Below are positions 15,982 through 25,343 of a stretch of DNA of 64,000 nucleotides, in pieces. The stretch spans positions 1-64,000 of the forward strand of contig NZ_LVYD01000066.1 of the NCBI RefSeq assembly GCF_002077945.1, given 5' to 3'. The notes under the pieces were generated by a model. The model was given only the letters and a program-made list of their open reading frames with translations, had not been told where the DNA came from and did not search any database. The first letter of the stretch is position 1, and each line of letters begins with the position of its first letter. This stretch comes from Niastella vici. Lineage in GTDB: Bacteria; Bacteroidota; Bacteroidia; Chitinophagales; Chitinophagaceae. Position numbers and translations under genes: made by a program.

Positions 15982-17258
15982 AGCAGGTACAATTAGGATT
16001 AAGAGAAAACTGGCAGCAATTCACATTATTGGTAATCATTAATGCCTTTGTAGGCGGTATGGTTGGTATGGAAAGAAGTATTCTTCCCCGAATTGCAGAG
16101 GTCGAATTTCACATTGCTGCCAAAACAGCTATTCTTTCTTTTATTATTGTGTTTGGCATTGTTAAAGCCATTACCAATTATTTCACCGGGGCTTTAGCAA
16201 ATAAGGTGGGAAGAAAGAACCTGTTAACCATCGGCTGGCTCATTGGTATTCCGGTTCCATTTATGTTGATGTTTGCTGATAGCTGGAACTGGATTGTTGC
16301 CGCCAATGTTTTATTAGGCATAAACCAGGGCCTTACCTGGAGCAGTACTGTAGTAATGAAAATAGATTTGGTGGGTGAAAAGCAAAGAGGTTTTGCAATG
16401 GGGTTAAATGAATTTGCCGGGTATGTGGCCGTTGCTGTTGTTGCATTTTGTACAGGATGGATTGCTTCAGCTTACGGATTGCGTCCTTATCCGTTCTATA
16501 TAGGTATTGTATTAGTGTTTGCAGGCTTATTAACAAGCTGGTTATTGATAAAAGATACCAAACACCATGTTTCTGTAGAAACGACAACTAGCAATGTACC
16601 AAGACTGAAGAAGATTTTTTGGGAAACAAGCTGGAAGAATAAAAATCTTGGTTCTGTAACACAGGCTGGTTTAATCAATAATTTAAATGATGGCATGGCA
16701 TGGGGGTTGTTTCCTGTTCTACTGGCCTCGAAAGGGTTTACTATTGGGCAAATTGGAATTGTAACCGCTGTTTATCCTGCCGTATGGGGTATTGGACAAT
16801 TGTTCACTGGAAAGATGGCTGATTATTTCTGCAAAAAAGATTTACTTTTTGGGGGAATGTTGTTGCAGGGATTAGCATTAGTCGTGTTGATATTTGCCAG
16901 TACAATGGCTCATTTTATTATTCTTGCTTCCATTCTTGGTTGGGGTACTGCAATGGTATATCCCACATTCCTTGCCACTGTTGCTGAAAATACACATCCG
17001 GCAGACAGGGCAAACAGTTTAGGTGTTTTTCGCCTATGGCGTGATTTGGGTTATGCTATTGGTGCTATACTCACGGGCATAATTGCTGATACATTAGGGA
17101 TTAATGCATCCGTCCTGGTGATAGGGCTGCTTACTATCTTTTCAGCATTAGTTATTTTTTACCGGATGAAGTGCAGTGATAAAAATTTTGTTAAGATAAT
17201 TGATTGGATCAGTGGTAAATTCTCCCGAACACACAGCGCTAAATATAAAAGCATTTGA
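15978..17258 (+). CDS. Major facilitator superfamily transporter
   Basis: 426 residues with about 12 predicted membrane helices. The MFS loop 2-3 motif appears as GALANKVGRKNLL and its repeat in the second half as GKMADYFCKKDLL. No fusion or truncation is seen. It is translationally coupled to the nucleoside phosphorylase, so the substrate may be a nucleoside or a product of the phosphorylase reaction; within this island, export of a toxic adduct is an alternative. Substrate specificity cannot be read from sequence. Confidence 0.85.
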   Translation: MKQVQLGLRENWQQFTLLVIINAFVGGMVGMERSILPRIAEVEFHIAAKTAILSFIIVFGIVKAITNYFTGALANKVGRKNLLTIGWLIGIPVPFMLMFADSWNWIVAANVLLGINQGLTWSSTVVMKIDLVGEKQRGFAMGLNEFAGYVAVAVVAFCTGWIASAYGLRPYPFYIGIVLVFAGLLTSWLLIKDTKHHVSVETTTSNVPRLKKIFWETSWKNKNLGSVTQAGLINNLNDGMAWGLFPVLLASKGFTIGQIGIVTAVYPAVWGIGQLFTGKMADYFCKKDLLFGGMLLQGLALVVLIFASTMAHFIILASILGWGTAMVYPTFLATVAENTHPADRANSLGVFRLWRDLGYAIGAILTGIIADTLGINASVLVIGLLTIFSALVIFYRMKCSDKNFVKIIDWISGKFSRTHSAKYKSI

Positions 17259-17293
17259 GTTACAAACCTTTAAATTTGTAAACTCCTGCCTTT

Positions 17294-17527
17294 ATGTACT
17301 CAATGGTTATAAACTATATTAGACAACGCATCGAAATCTCCGATGAAGAACTTGAAGAAGGGCTAAGGTATAGTGTGTTTAAAAAGTATACAAAAGGTAA
17401 ATACATCATCAGGATCGGTGAGTATTGCCGGTTTATAGGCTTTATAAACAAAGGGCTTATGGTTACTACCACCATTGATATTCATCAACCCTTCAGTACA
17501 AGTAAAAAAGCAATTTTCCCTTTTTAA
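17294..17527 (+). pseudogene. Truncated Crp/Fnr-family regulator
   Basis: The 77-codon reading begins like a Bacteroidota Crp/Fnr regulator: IEISDEELEEGL, then KKYTKGKYIIRIGEYCRF and GFINKGLM, the start of the cyclic-nucleotide-binding beta-barrel. After GLMVTTTID the sequence loses similarity and stops. Family members have about 190 residues with a C-terminal HTH, which is entirely missing here. It is probably a remnant. It lies convergent to the CDF gene, which may have arrived or rearranged next to it. Confidence 0.65.
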
Positions 17528-17566
17528 ATCGAATGCTGATTCCTTGCCGGTATCAGGTACGGGGTT

Positions 17567-18490
17567 TTAATGATTACCTTGACATTCATATGGTTCAATG
17601 TGAATTAAAACGTGCCCTAATTGCGGGATTTCCTGTCGCAATGTATTTTTGAGCGTATGTGCAATGTCATGCCCCTCTTTTACTCTGATGTTGGCATCAA
17701 CAATAGCATGTAGATCAACGTGATACACCATGCCTGTTTTTCTGATAAAACATTTTTCAGTACCCTTTACTCCGTCAACTGTGAGAGAAACTTTTCTAAT
17801 GGCATCTATCAAATCGTCATATAAATTTTCGTCCATGATTTCACCCAAGGCAGGTCTGAAAATTAAATAACTGTTGTAAAGTATAAAGCCAGAAGCAAAA
17901 AGTGCAGCCCAGTCGTCAGCAGTCTCGTAACCCTTACCAAAAATCAGAGCGATTGAAATGCCAATAAATGCAGCAACAGATGTTATTGCGTCACTCCGAT
18001 GATGCCAGGCGTCTGCTTTTAATGAAGAGCTATTGGTTTCTTTGCTTTTTTTGATTACTAACCTGAATGAAATTTCTTTCCAAATGATGATTGCTCCCAA
18101 AACAAAAAGGGTCCAGAGCTTAGGCAATTCATGTGGCGTACCAATATTTTTAATACTTTCATAGGCAATAATTGTTGCTGAAGTAATTAAGAAGCCAACA
18201 ACAAGGAACGTAATTAAAGGCTCGGCCCGGCCATGGCCGTAAGGATGATTTTTATCTGCCGGCCTGCTTGCATATTTTAACCCGAATAAAACTAAAAAGG
18301 AAGAAAAAATGTCTGTAGTAGATTCAATGGCATCTGCAATTAAAGCGTATGAATTACCCAAAAAACCAGCAAACCCTTTTATAATGGCCAGACTTGTATT
18401 TCCTATGATGCTAAAATAGGTTGTTCGTACTGCTGTTGCCACATTTGTGTTTGCCGGTTGGTTCATGCTTTCAAATATTTTAAACAGCAA
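17567..18490 (-). CDS. Cation diffusion facilitator (CDF) metal exporter
   Basis: 307 residues (299 if the second Met at 18466 is the start). The gene has the CDF membrane domain with SYALIADAIESTTDIFSS in helix 2, HPYGHGRAE in the following loop and ADAWHHRSDAITS in helix 5, which form the metal site. A C-terminal cytoplasmic ferredoxin-like domain follows, with the ending HIEPYE. CDF proteins export Zn2+, Cd2+, Co2+ or Fe2+ in exchange for protons. The first site lacks the HxxxD histidine (A replaces H), which in other CDFs changes specificity, so the metal is uncertain. It is a single gene on the minus strand. Confidence 0.85.
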   Translation of the reverse strand: MLFKIFESMNQPANTNVATAVRTTYFSIIGNTSLAIIKGFAGFLGNSYALIADAIESTTDIFSSFLVLFGLKYASRPADKNHPYGHGRAEPLITFLVVGFLITSATIIAYESIKNIGTPHELPKLWTLFVLGAIIIWKEISFRLVIKKSKETNSSSLKADAWHHRSDAITSVAAFIGISIALIFGKGYETADDWAALFASGFILYNSYLIFRPALGEIMDENLYDDLIDAIRKVSLTVDGVKGTEKCFIRKTGMVYHVDLHAIVDANIRVKEGHDIAHTLKNTLRQEIPQLGHVLIHIEPYECQGNH

Positions 18491-18589
18491 AGATAATTAA
18501 ACAGGGTGCCCTATCAGCATAAAAAGGTTCGAAATTCCAGTTGGCCCAACCACAATCAAGAAGATCCTTCAAGTCGTTGGTTTTGAATG

Positions 18590-18850
18590 CTTTTGATTCG
18601 AAATATTCTTGATGAAAATGAGGTTGAAGTAAGCCCTTTTATAAATACAAAGTATTATAAAAATGATTTTCAGGACATGTAAGACGACGATCTATTTCCG
18701 GCCAACGAGTTGGCGTTAATGAAAACGTCCAGGCATAACTTCATAGACGCATTTAAAGGGTGCCAGCGATCTGTTTGGCCAGATCACCAATGCCTTGGGT
18801 GGTTACGCTGGTCGATTTCATTTTTTTCCTTCTTGCGTAAACGGTTTTCC
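18590..18850 (+). pseudogene. Unidentified coding remnant upstream of the TonB receptor
   Basis: The plus strand reads as coherent protein sequence: ILDENEVEVSPFINTKYYKN, an in-frame TAA at 18680-18682, then LFPANELALMKTSRHNFIDA. After a frameshift near 18755 it continues DLFGQITNALGGYAGRF. Composition and continuity suggest a decayed gene, but I do not recognise the family. The tail of this remnant is in frame with the downstream receptor ORF and would falsely extend it to 18795. Confidence 0.4.
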
Positions 18851-18908
18851 TGATATGTTAAGTAATTCTCACTTTGTTTGGGAATATTTGTACCCAAAAT
18901 GCAAGGTA

Positions 18909-21074
18909 ATGAGAAAACTAAGCCTGGTTGTGTTTTTTAGCCTGATTGCAGGTCTGAGTTCAAATGCACAGGATACAAGCAAATATTTAAAAGAAGTAAT
19001 TGTAACCGGTATAAAAACTGTTCGGGGAACAGGTCATATGCCGGAAATAAAGGATGGTATTATCTATGCAGGAAAAAAGAGTGAAGTAATTGTTGTAGAT
19101 AGCCTGGATGCAAACAAAGCCATTAATAACACCAGGCAAATACTGGGTCGGATACCGGGTTTGAATATTGTTGAAACAGAAAGTTCCGGTTTTACAGCAA
19201 ATGGCATTGCCACAAGAGGTTTAAACCCAACTCAGAGCATTGAAATGAATACTCGTCAAAACGGGTATAATATCAGTTCTGATATTTTTGGATATAATGA
19301 GGCTTACTACATCCCTCCAATGGAAGGCGTGCAGAGAATTGAAATGGTGAGAGGTGCTGCATCCCTGCAATTTGGTTCGCAGTTTGGCGGGTTGGTAAAC
19401 TATGTTACTGAAGATGCGCCAACCGGTAAACCTTTTGAATTCACCACATCCCAAACCATAGGGAGTTTCGGGATGTTCAATTCGTTTAATGCCATCGGTG
19501 GTAATTACAAAAAATTAAGCTATTACGGTTTTATTCAATACCGTAATATGCAAGGCTACCGGCCTAACAGCCAGCAATGGCAGCTATCCGGATTTGGGAA
19601 ATTGCAGTATAAATTTTCCGAAAAATTCAGCGTGGGGGCAGAATATTCCCTGCTTCGTAACAGAATACAAATGCCGGGTGGATTAACAGACAGTTTATTT
19701 GCTGCCAACCCGAAAACATCAACACGCGCCAGAAACTGGTTGATAAGTCCCTGGAATATTGTTGTGGCCCGGGCTGATTATCATCCTTCTGAAAATACAA
19801 CTATCAGCCTGAAGACAAGTTACCTGTTCAGCAATCGTTCATTGGTATGGCGAAATGAAGATGGCGGCCCCGAAGCTTTGGATGAAATAGACCCTGCAAC
19901 AAATGCTTATGTGTCCCGGGAAGTTGAGATTGAAAATATGAATAACACCACTACTGAACTAAGAATAGCGCACACTTACAATTTAGGTAAACATAAGTCA
20001 ACCCTGGCAGGTGGAATAAGATATGCCTATGCCTGGTTTAAGCGCCGGGGTGGCGGCGAAGGAACAACCGGTAGTGATTTTGATTTATCTATAACAGGTG
20101 ATTGGGAGTATAATCTGGATTTCACTACAACTAACCTTGCACCATTTGCCGAAAACATATTCAGACTCAGCAATAAGTTTACCATTACACCAGGTTTCCG
20201 CATCGAATACCTAAATAGCACTGCCAATGGATATAAGATAGATGGTAGCTATAAACAGATCGCTGATCAGAGCCGCAACCGGGTTTTCCCTTTATTTGGA
20301 ACCGGACTTGAATACAAACCTACAGGCAATACCAGTATTTATGGCAATTTCAGCCAGGCCTATCGTCCTATTGATTACAGCCAGTTAGAACCTTTCGGAA
20401 CAACATCGCGAATAGACCCTAACCTAAAAGATGCGTATGGTTTTAATTCAGATATTGGTTATAGAGGAACAATTAAAAACTTTTTAAACTTTGATATTGG
20501 CTGTTTTTATCTGGCATATAATAACCGCATTGGTGTGGTTGTAAAAACCGACCCGGTTACCAATGAAGATTATTCACTCCGCACCAATATTGCTAACAGC
20601 GTACACAAAGGAATTGAAAGCTATGTTGAGTTTAACGTTATAAAATACCTTAATCAAAAATCAACATACGGATTAAGCCTCTTTAATTCATTTGCATACA
20701 TCGATGCAAAATATACTTCCGGTGAATTTAAAAGTAACAGGGTTGAGGCGGCTGCCAAAACTATTAACCGCGTGGGGCTAATATTTAATAACAAACACCT
20801 GTCAAGCACCTTCGAGGTAAATACCGTAGGAGATGCATTCGGCGATGCCTCGAATGTAAAAACCAGTTCAGATCCCGTTGCAGGATATATTCCATCATAT
20901 ACAGTTTTGGACCTGAGCGCCACTTACAAAATAAATAACTTTGCTATCAGGGCAGGGGCTAATAACATCACTGATAAATCTTATTTCACCCGAAGAACAG
21001 ATGAATATCCGGGCCCCGGTATAATACCCGCAGTTGGCAGAAGCTTTTATATTGGATTCACTGCAAAATTCTAA
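18909..21074 (+). CDS. FecA-like TonB-dependent outer membrane receptor
   Basis: 721 residues from ATG 18909, chosen because MRKLSLVVFFSLIAGLSSNAQ is a clean signal peptide; the upstream extension belongs to a remnant. The plug domain spans about residues 60-190 with QILGRIPGLNIVE and IEMVRGAASLQFGSQFGGLV. The 22-strand barrel follows and ends in YIGFTAKF with the terminal aromatic. Plug features are closest to Fe(3+)-dicitrate receptors. It imports iron chelates or another ligand with energy from TonB. The cytochrome peroxidase gene begins 6 nt after its stop, so the two are co-transcribed. No FecR/FecI-type regulators are adjacent. Confidence 0.85.
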   Translation: MRKLSLVVFFSLIAGLSSNAQDTSKYLKEVIVTGIKTVRGTGHMPEIKDGIIYAGKKSEVIVVDSLDANKAINNTRQILGRIPGLNIVETESSGFTANGIATRGLNPTQSIEMNTRQNGYNISSDIFGYNEAYYIPPMEGVQRIEMVRGAASLQFGSQFGGLVNYVTEDAPTGKPFEFTTSQTIGSFGMFNSFNAIGGNYKKLSYYGFIQYRNMQGYRPNSQQWQLSGFGKLQYKFSEKFSVGAEYSLLRNRIQMPGGLTDSLFAANPKTSTRARNWLISPWNIVVARADYHPSENTTISLKTSYLFSNRSLVWRNEDGGPEALDEIDPATNAYVSREVEIENMNNTTTELRIAHTYNLGKHKSTLAGGIRYAYAWFKRRGGGEGTTGSDFDLSITGDWEYNLDFTTTNLAPFAENIFRLSNKFTITPGFRIEYLNSTANGYKIDGSYKQIADQSRNRVFPLFGTGLEYKPTGNTSIYGNFSQAYRPIDYSQLEPFGTTSRIDPNLKDAYGFNSDIGYRGTIKNFLNFDIGCFYLAYNNRIGVVVKTDPVTNEDYSLRTNIANSVHKGIESYVEFNVIKYLNQKSTYGLSLFNSFAYIDAKYTSGEFKSNRVEAAAKTINRVGLIFNNKHLSSTFEVNTVGDAFGDASNVKTSSDPVAGYIPSYTVLDLSATYKINNFAIRAGANNITDKSYFTRRTDEYPGPGIIPAVGRSFYIGFTAKF

Positions 21075-21080
21075 TCCCTT

Positions 21081-22202
21081 ATGAGAAAACCTATATCCAC
21101 AATTACAATATTTTTATTGGTATCAGTTGTTTTAGGATCAACCCTAGCCTTGTCATCCTGTAATAAAGAAAGAGATATAATAACAACGGAGTATATTGAT
21201 AAAATTAAACTGGGTAAATTAATATTCAACGATAAAAATTTATCTAACCCGGTTGGGCAATCCTGTTCCAGTTGTCACAGTCCCTCCACCGGATTCAGCG
21301 ACCTCAGTCATAATATTGTATCGGAAGGCGCTGTAAGTGGATTGTTCGGTAACCGGAATGCGCCGGATATTGCTTATGGCATGTATGCCCCTTCTTTGCA
21401 TTATGATACAGTAGATTCAACTTATGTAGGTGGTTTCTTCTTAGATGGCAGGGTAAACACATTGGAAGAACAGGCGCAAAAACCATTTCTGAATCCCTTA
21501 GAAATGAATAATACCGATGCAGGTATGCTGATCAGTAAAATCAAAGCGGCATCATACTATTCGCTTTACAGAAATGTGTATGGTGAGATCACTGATAATA
21601 ACACCGCATTAAATAATATTACAGAGGCCATTGCTTCATTCGAAAGATCGCCCGACCTCAATCAATTTACTTCCAAATACGATTACTATTTAAAGGGTCA
21701 GGAAGCGCTTACTCCGCAGGAGTTAAGCGGTTTGCAGTTATTTAATGATACTGCAAAAGGCAAATGCGCCAATTGTCATATTTCAGCCCCTGATGCGGAA
21801 AGCGGTAAAGTTCTTTTCACAGATTTTACATACGATAATATAGGTGTTCCCAAAAACCCGGCAAATCCGTTTTATACAATTCCGGCAAGCTTCAATCCTT
21901 TAGGTAGCAATGCTGTTGATTACGGCCTGGGTGGCTTTCTTCAGGATCCTGATAATTATGGGCGGTTTAAGGTACCTACGCTAAGGAATTCAGCAATTTC
22001 TGCCCCCTACTTTCATAACGGCTATTATAACACACTCGAAGAAGTGGTTCATTTTTATAACAAAAGAGATGTGGAATCCTTTCCGTCTGCCGAAATACCT
22101 TCCACTGTAAATCATGATGAACTTGGAAACCTGCACCTTACCACTCAGGAAGAAAAAGACATTGTAGCCTTCCTTAAAACTTTAACCGACGGATATAAAT
22201 AG
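21081..22202 (+). CDS. Dihaem cytochrome c peroxidase family lipoprotein
   Basis: 373 residues. Lipoprotein leader with LSSC (C27). There are two haem-binding CxxCH motifs, CSSCH (C62, C65, H66) and CANCH (C229, C232, H233), with the family segments FLDGRVNTLEEQAQKPF and FKVPTLRN…APYFHNG. This is the MauG/bacterial cytochrome c peroxidase group, which reduces H2O2 or carries out other oxidations at the outer face of the membrane. Coupling with a FecA-like receptor suggests that oxidative chemistry, for example release of metal from a ligand, serves uptake; that is inference. Confidence 0.9.
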   Translation: MRKPISTITIFLLVSVVLGSTLALSSCNKERDIITTEYIDKIKLGKLIFNDKNLSNPVGQSCSSCHSPSTGFSDLSHNIVSEGAVSGLFGNRNAPDIAYGMYAPSLHYDTVDSTYVGGFFLDGRVNTLEEQAQKPFLNPLEMNNTDAGMLISKIKAASYYSLYRNVYGEITDNNTALNNITEAIASFERSPDLNQFTSKYDYYLKGQEALTPQELSGLQLFNDTAKGKCANCHISAPDAESGKVLFTDFTYDNIGVPKNPANPFYTIPASFNPLGSNAVDYGLGGFLQDPDNYGRFKVPTLRNSAISAPYFHNGYYNTLEEVVHFYNKRDVESFPSAEIPSTVNHDELGNLHLTTQEEKDIVAFLKTLTDGYK

Positions 22203-22292
22203 TCCGGACCCTGAAAAAAGGACTATGTTTTGAAGTCATATGGTTTGAGTAAGCCACCATAGCAAATAAGCATATCGATTCAAAATAAGGTA

Positions 22293-23534
22293 TTAAAGGT
22301 GTTTTTTTGATTGAATCACCGGTCTGCGATAGGCAGGGAGAGAAAAATAAAACATAGCACCTTCATTGATTTTAGCGTTCGCCCATACCTTTCCCCCGTG
22401 CCTGGTAATGATACGTTGTACGCTGGCCAGCCCAACGCCGGTTCCTTCAAATTCTTTAGAGGCATGAAGTCGTTGGAAAACGCCAAATAGCTTATCGTAA
22501 TTCTCCATATCAAATCCAGCCCCGTTATCTTTTACATAATAAACAAGTTGCTGATAAGTTTCTTCTGCCCCGATCTCAATTAATGTTTTTAGTTTGCCGC
22601 GTGTATACTTGACGGCATTGGAGATAAGATTGGCCCATACCTCAGTGATCAGTATAATATCACCCTGGGCATTGGGTAAATCATGAATTAAAAACTCAAT
22701 GTCTCTGTTTCTTTCCTGCATTTTTATGTCGCTGGTCAATTCAGTTACGATCGCAGACATCGGCACTAGCACTTTCAGTAATTCTTTCTTATCATTTTTA
22801 AAAAAGAGTAATAGCCGGTCAATAAGTGCGGCCATGCTTTTACCACCATCAACTATTTTTGTGGCTATCCGCTTTCCTTCATCTGATAAATGTTGGGCAT
22901 GATCTTCTAATAATATAGATGTAAAACTGGTGACCGTTCTAAGCGGAGCCCGCAGATCGTGGGAAACCGTATACGAAAAGGTTTCCAGATCCTGGTTAAT
23001 TGCTTCCAATTGCCGCGTTCTGTCTTTTACCCTTTGCTCCAGCTCAGCATAAACGTATACGTTCTCGATGGTGACTGCTGTAATATCAGCCAGGGATTGC
23101 AGCAACCATACTTCTTCTTCCGTAGGCATTCTTTGAATTGCCCAGTAATTGCCGATAGCGCCAATTGGGTCAATTGTTCTGATAGGAACCATTGCCAGGC
23201 TCTTTACAAAGGTGGGCTTGTAAGCATCAGCCGGAATCCGGCTGTCAGCATAAATATCCTCAATGACTGCGGGTTGCCGGTTCAGCATAGCCCAGCCGCT
23301 TATACAGGCACTCATGGGAAAGCGGCTACCTTTCCATAACGGTGCAATGGCATCCTCATCTGCATAATAGCACTTATCCCCATCTCGTAAAACAAAGGTA
23401 GCGCCATCCGCTCCGGTAAGGTTCCGGGCGGCTGTGCGTACAATTTTCATAACGGTGTCAAGGTCACGGGTAAGTGATAATTCCTGTACTGTTGACACAA
23501 GCAACTTTATACTTTCCGGAGGGATATTTTTCAT
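22293..23534 (-). CDS. GAF-domain sensor histidine kinase (soluble)
   Basis: 413 residues from ATG 23534; an in-frame ATG at 23600 would add 22 residues with no domain content. A GAF domain (about 20-165) is followed by a coiled linker and HisKA with the phosphorylated His in FSYTVSHDLRAPLRTV. The HATPase has DNGAGFDME and GTGVGLASVQRI. There are no membrane segments. The SHDLRAPL type resembles phytochrome-like kinases, but no chromophore-binding Cys motif is evident in the GAF. No response regulator gene is adjacent. The C-terminal half closely resembles the kinase at 29852-32131. Confidence 0.85.
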   Translation of the reverse strand: MKNIPPESIKLLVSTVQELSLTRDLDTVMKIVRTAARNLTGADGATFVLRDGDKCYYADEDAIAPLWKGSRFPMSACISGWAMLNRQPAVIEDIYADSRIPADAYKPTFVKSLAMVPIRTIDPIGAIGNYWAIQRMPTEEEVWLLQSLADITAVTIENVYVYAELEQRVKDRTRQLEAINQDLETFSYTVSHDLRAPLRTVTSFTSILLEDHAQHLSDEGKRIATKIVDGGKSMAALIDRLLLFFKNDKKELLKVLVPMSAIVTELTSDIKMQERNRDIEFLIHDLPNAQGDIILITEVWANLISNAVKYTRGKLKTLIEIGAEETYQQLVYYVKDNGAGFDMENYDKLFGVFQRLHASKEFEGTGVGLASVQRIITRHGGKVWANAKINEGAMFYFSLPAYRRPVIQSKKHL

Positions 23535-24065
23535 GGCAATTGATATAATGGTGGCTTTCTGGAAATTGGGCACTATAAATTTACATCTTTCCCTGTTCAA
23601 TTTTAATCTTTGGCTAAATGTGCCTTAACTACCATACAGGGACGTTAATATCAGCTTCCCTGTTTCCCTACAAATGCATAGTGCACTTAACCGTTATAGC
23701 TACCAAAAGAGATATTAATAGAAGCCAATGTAATGGTAGCTTGTTGAATGGAATAATCCAGAAGTAAAATTGATCAGGATTCCTTTATAGGTTTCCGTTA
23801 ATACGAAATAAGTTTGGATTTACTTTAAACTATTCGTTGATTTTTTAAATAATAAATGAAAAGACTTAGGCCACTAGAGATAAACCTTATTCCTGTTAGA
23901 TTACTCCTTACAGTTATTAATTATTGTGAAGATATAAACTACTTTAGAAAACAGAACCCCAACTTCGTTTTATAGATTTCCAGTTCGTCCCTCTTAAATT
24001 CTTATCTTTTTAATTACTGGTTATTTAATCCAGTAATGTTACATTATACTTTTAATACTAACCAT
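23535..24065. other. Intergenic stretch, nothing recognised
   Basis: About 530 nt of AT-rich sequence between the divergent GAF kinase and the decayed receiver gene. No ORF, RNA gene or strong hairpin is visible. It probably contains the promoters of both flanking genes, but I cannot place them with confidence. Confidence 0.4.
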
Positions 24066-24457
24066 ATGTCCAGAAATGGCCTTGTAAAAGTCGCAATTGC
24101 TGATAGAAATAAATGTTTAGGGAATCCATTGTTGAGGTTCTTTCCTTGAACGGTTTTCAAGTTGTTCTACAGTTATCAGACAAAACAGACTTATTGCAAA
24201 AAATAACCAATGAATTAATCCCGGATGTATGTCTTATTCAGTTAAATATCGACGAAAGCGAAATTGAAGACTTTATAAAATATTTAAGAACCAACTGGCC
24301 CCGGATAAGAATTGTTTTATACTCTTTAGAACTTGAGTTAGATACTTTTGAAATACCTCTGTTTGGAGCAGATGCCGTATTAACTAATTCGACTTCCCTG
24401 ATTGAGTTGGAAAAGGTGTTGGGACTAGAAACTGTAGAGGATGAAATTTTAAATTAA
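24066..24457 (+). pseudogene. Decayed response-regulator receiver domain
   Basis: From ATG 24066 the reading SRNGLVKVAIADRNK is a receiver start. Near 24110 the frame shifts, and the domain continues from 24113 as MFRESIVEVLSLNGFQVV to the stop at 24457, matching the NarL-type pattern KVAIADxxxLFRESI. The phosphoacceptor Asp is replaced by Gln (CLIQLNI instead of xLxDLxM) and the conserved Lys is also missing (VLTNSTS). No DNA-binding domain follows. It is a non-phosphorylatable, frameshifted remnant. If only the shorter ATG 24113 frame is used, a degenerate 114-residue protein could still be made. Confidence 0.65.
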
Positions 24458-24842
24458 ATCTATAAATATTTAGGAGCAAAGCAAGACACCCCACCCAAAG
24501 AACCGTTCTGGTAGGACGGCTCTGGTATTTGCAACAGCAATACTTCATGACACTTAATGCTCCAGGGAACAAGCCCCGTTTATTCCAATATCTAATGAGT
24601 GATTTATTTTCAACTCAATTAGAAATGTAAGATTGAGCTATCAGAATTCAAATTAATCCAATCCTTTGAAAGAATGCGACTACTCTTTTAGTATATTAAA
24701 ACCAAGAACCCCATAATCTACTGTGGGGTTTTCTGTTTCATAAAAATATTACTTGGTCATGCATTGCGTTTAACTACTTTTTTATATTTTGGCACATAAA
24801 TAAAATCGGCCTGAATGTTCGTGCTGGAAACATTTACTTGGT
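24458..24842. other. Intergenic stretch with a terminator-like hairpin
   Basis: The stretch has no coding content. It contains an imperfect hairpin at 24499-24522 (AGAACCGT/ACGGCTCT) and the better hairpin at 24707-24733. The region leads to the small gene at 24843. Confidence 0.4.
24707..24733 (+). terminator. Rho-independent terminator-like hairpin
   Basis: AACCCCA (24707-24713) pairs with TGGGGTT (24724-24730) and is followed by a short T-run. It would end transcription from the receiver remnant region before the small gene at 24843. Confidence 0.6.
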
Positions 24843-25130
24843 ATGATATTGCAAACTACAAATGGGTACCCTGAAATTCTTCTTTTAGCCAGATGTAACG
24901 TTGATCTGTTTTATAAAACGGCTGATTGGCTGGAAGAAAAAATGAATATTTCTTTTTTGAAAAAGCCAATGGATTCTAATAACATAGTCTGGGAATTTCC
25001 TTTTGAAGGAGCAGTAATGGTACTTCGGTATAACCCGCTGGGTGGTATAGCTTTTTGCCCGGGTGATTTTGGTCAGAGTAAAGGGCATATTGCTTTGAAA
25101 AAGCTGGCAGAATCGTTAGGTAATTATTAA
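24843..25130 (+). CDS. Small hypothetical protein (paralogue of 39107-39415)
   Basis: 95 residues without leader or membrane segment. It begins MILQTTNGYPEILLLARCNV and is clearly related to the protein at 39107 (MVLQTTKGYPEILLLGPCDI), sharing LFYK.ADWL and WEF.F.GA. The bases before and after the start codon are also conserved between the two copies. I do not recognise a family. Both copies lie in the signalling region, each beside a decayed receiver gene, which suggests duplication of a receiver-plus-small-protein unit. Function is unknown. Confidence 0.7.
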   Translation: MILQTTNGYPEILLLARCNVDLFYKTADWLEEKMNISFLKKPMDSNNIVWEFPFEGAVMVLRYNPLGGIAFCPGDFGQSKGHIALKKLAESLGNY

Positions 25131-25165
25131 TTCGTTTTTTTCTGTAAAACCATGCCTGGCAAATA

Positions 25166-25196
25166 TAAAAAAACCGGTGACCTTATAGAACACCGG
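25166..25196 (-). terminator. Terminator of the large NIT hybrid kinase gene
   Basis: On the minus strand CCGGTG (25196-25191) pairs with CACCGG (25179-25174) around an 11-nt loop and is followed by a run of seven or more T (25173-25166). It lies 150 nt downstream of the kinase stop at 25344. Confidence 0.65.
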
Positions 25197-25343
25197 CTTC
25201 ATATCTACTCTGATATGCTAAAATTTATTCCTACGTTTTAAGTCGCAGGCTCTTCCTTTAAAAAGAAAGGTATCTTAAGATACTAAAAATACGCAAATAC
25301 GCAACATTTTTTTCCGGATCATAGTGGCTTCCTTTTCGTAAAG

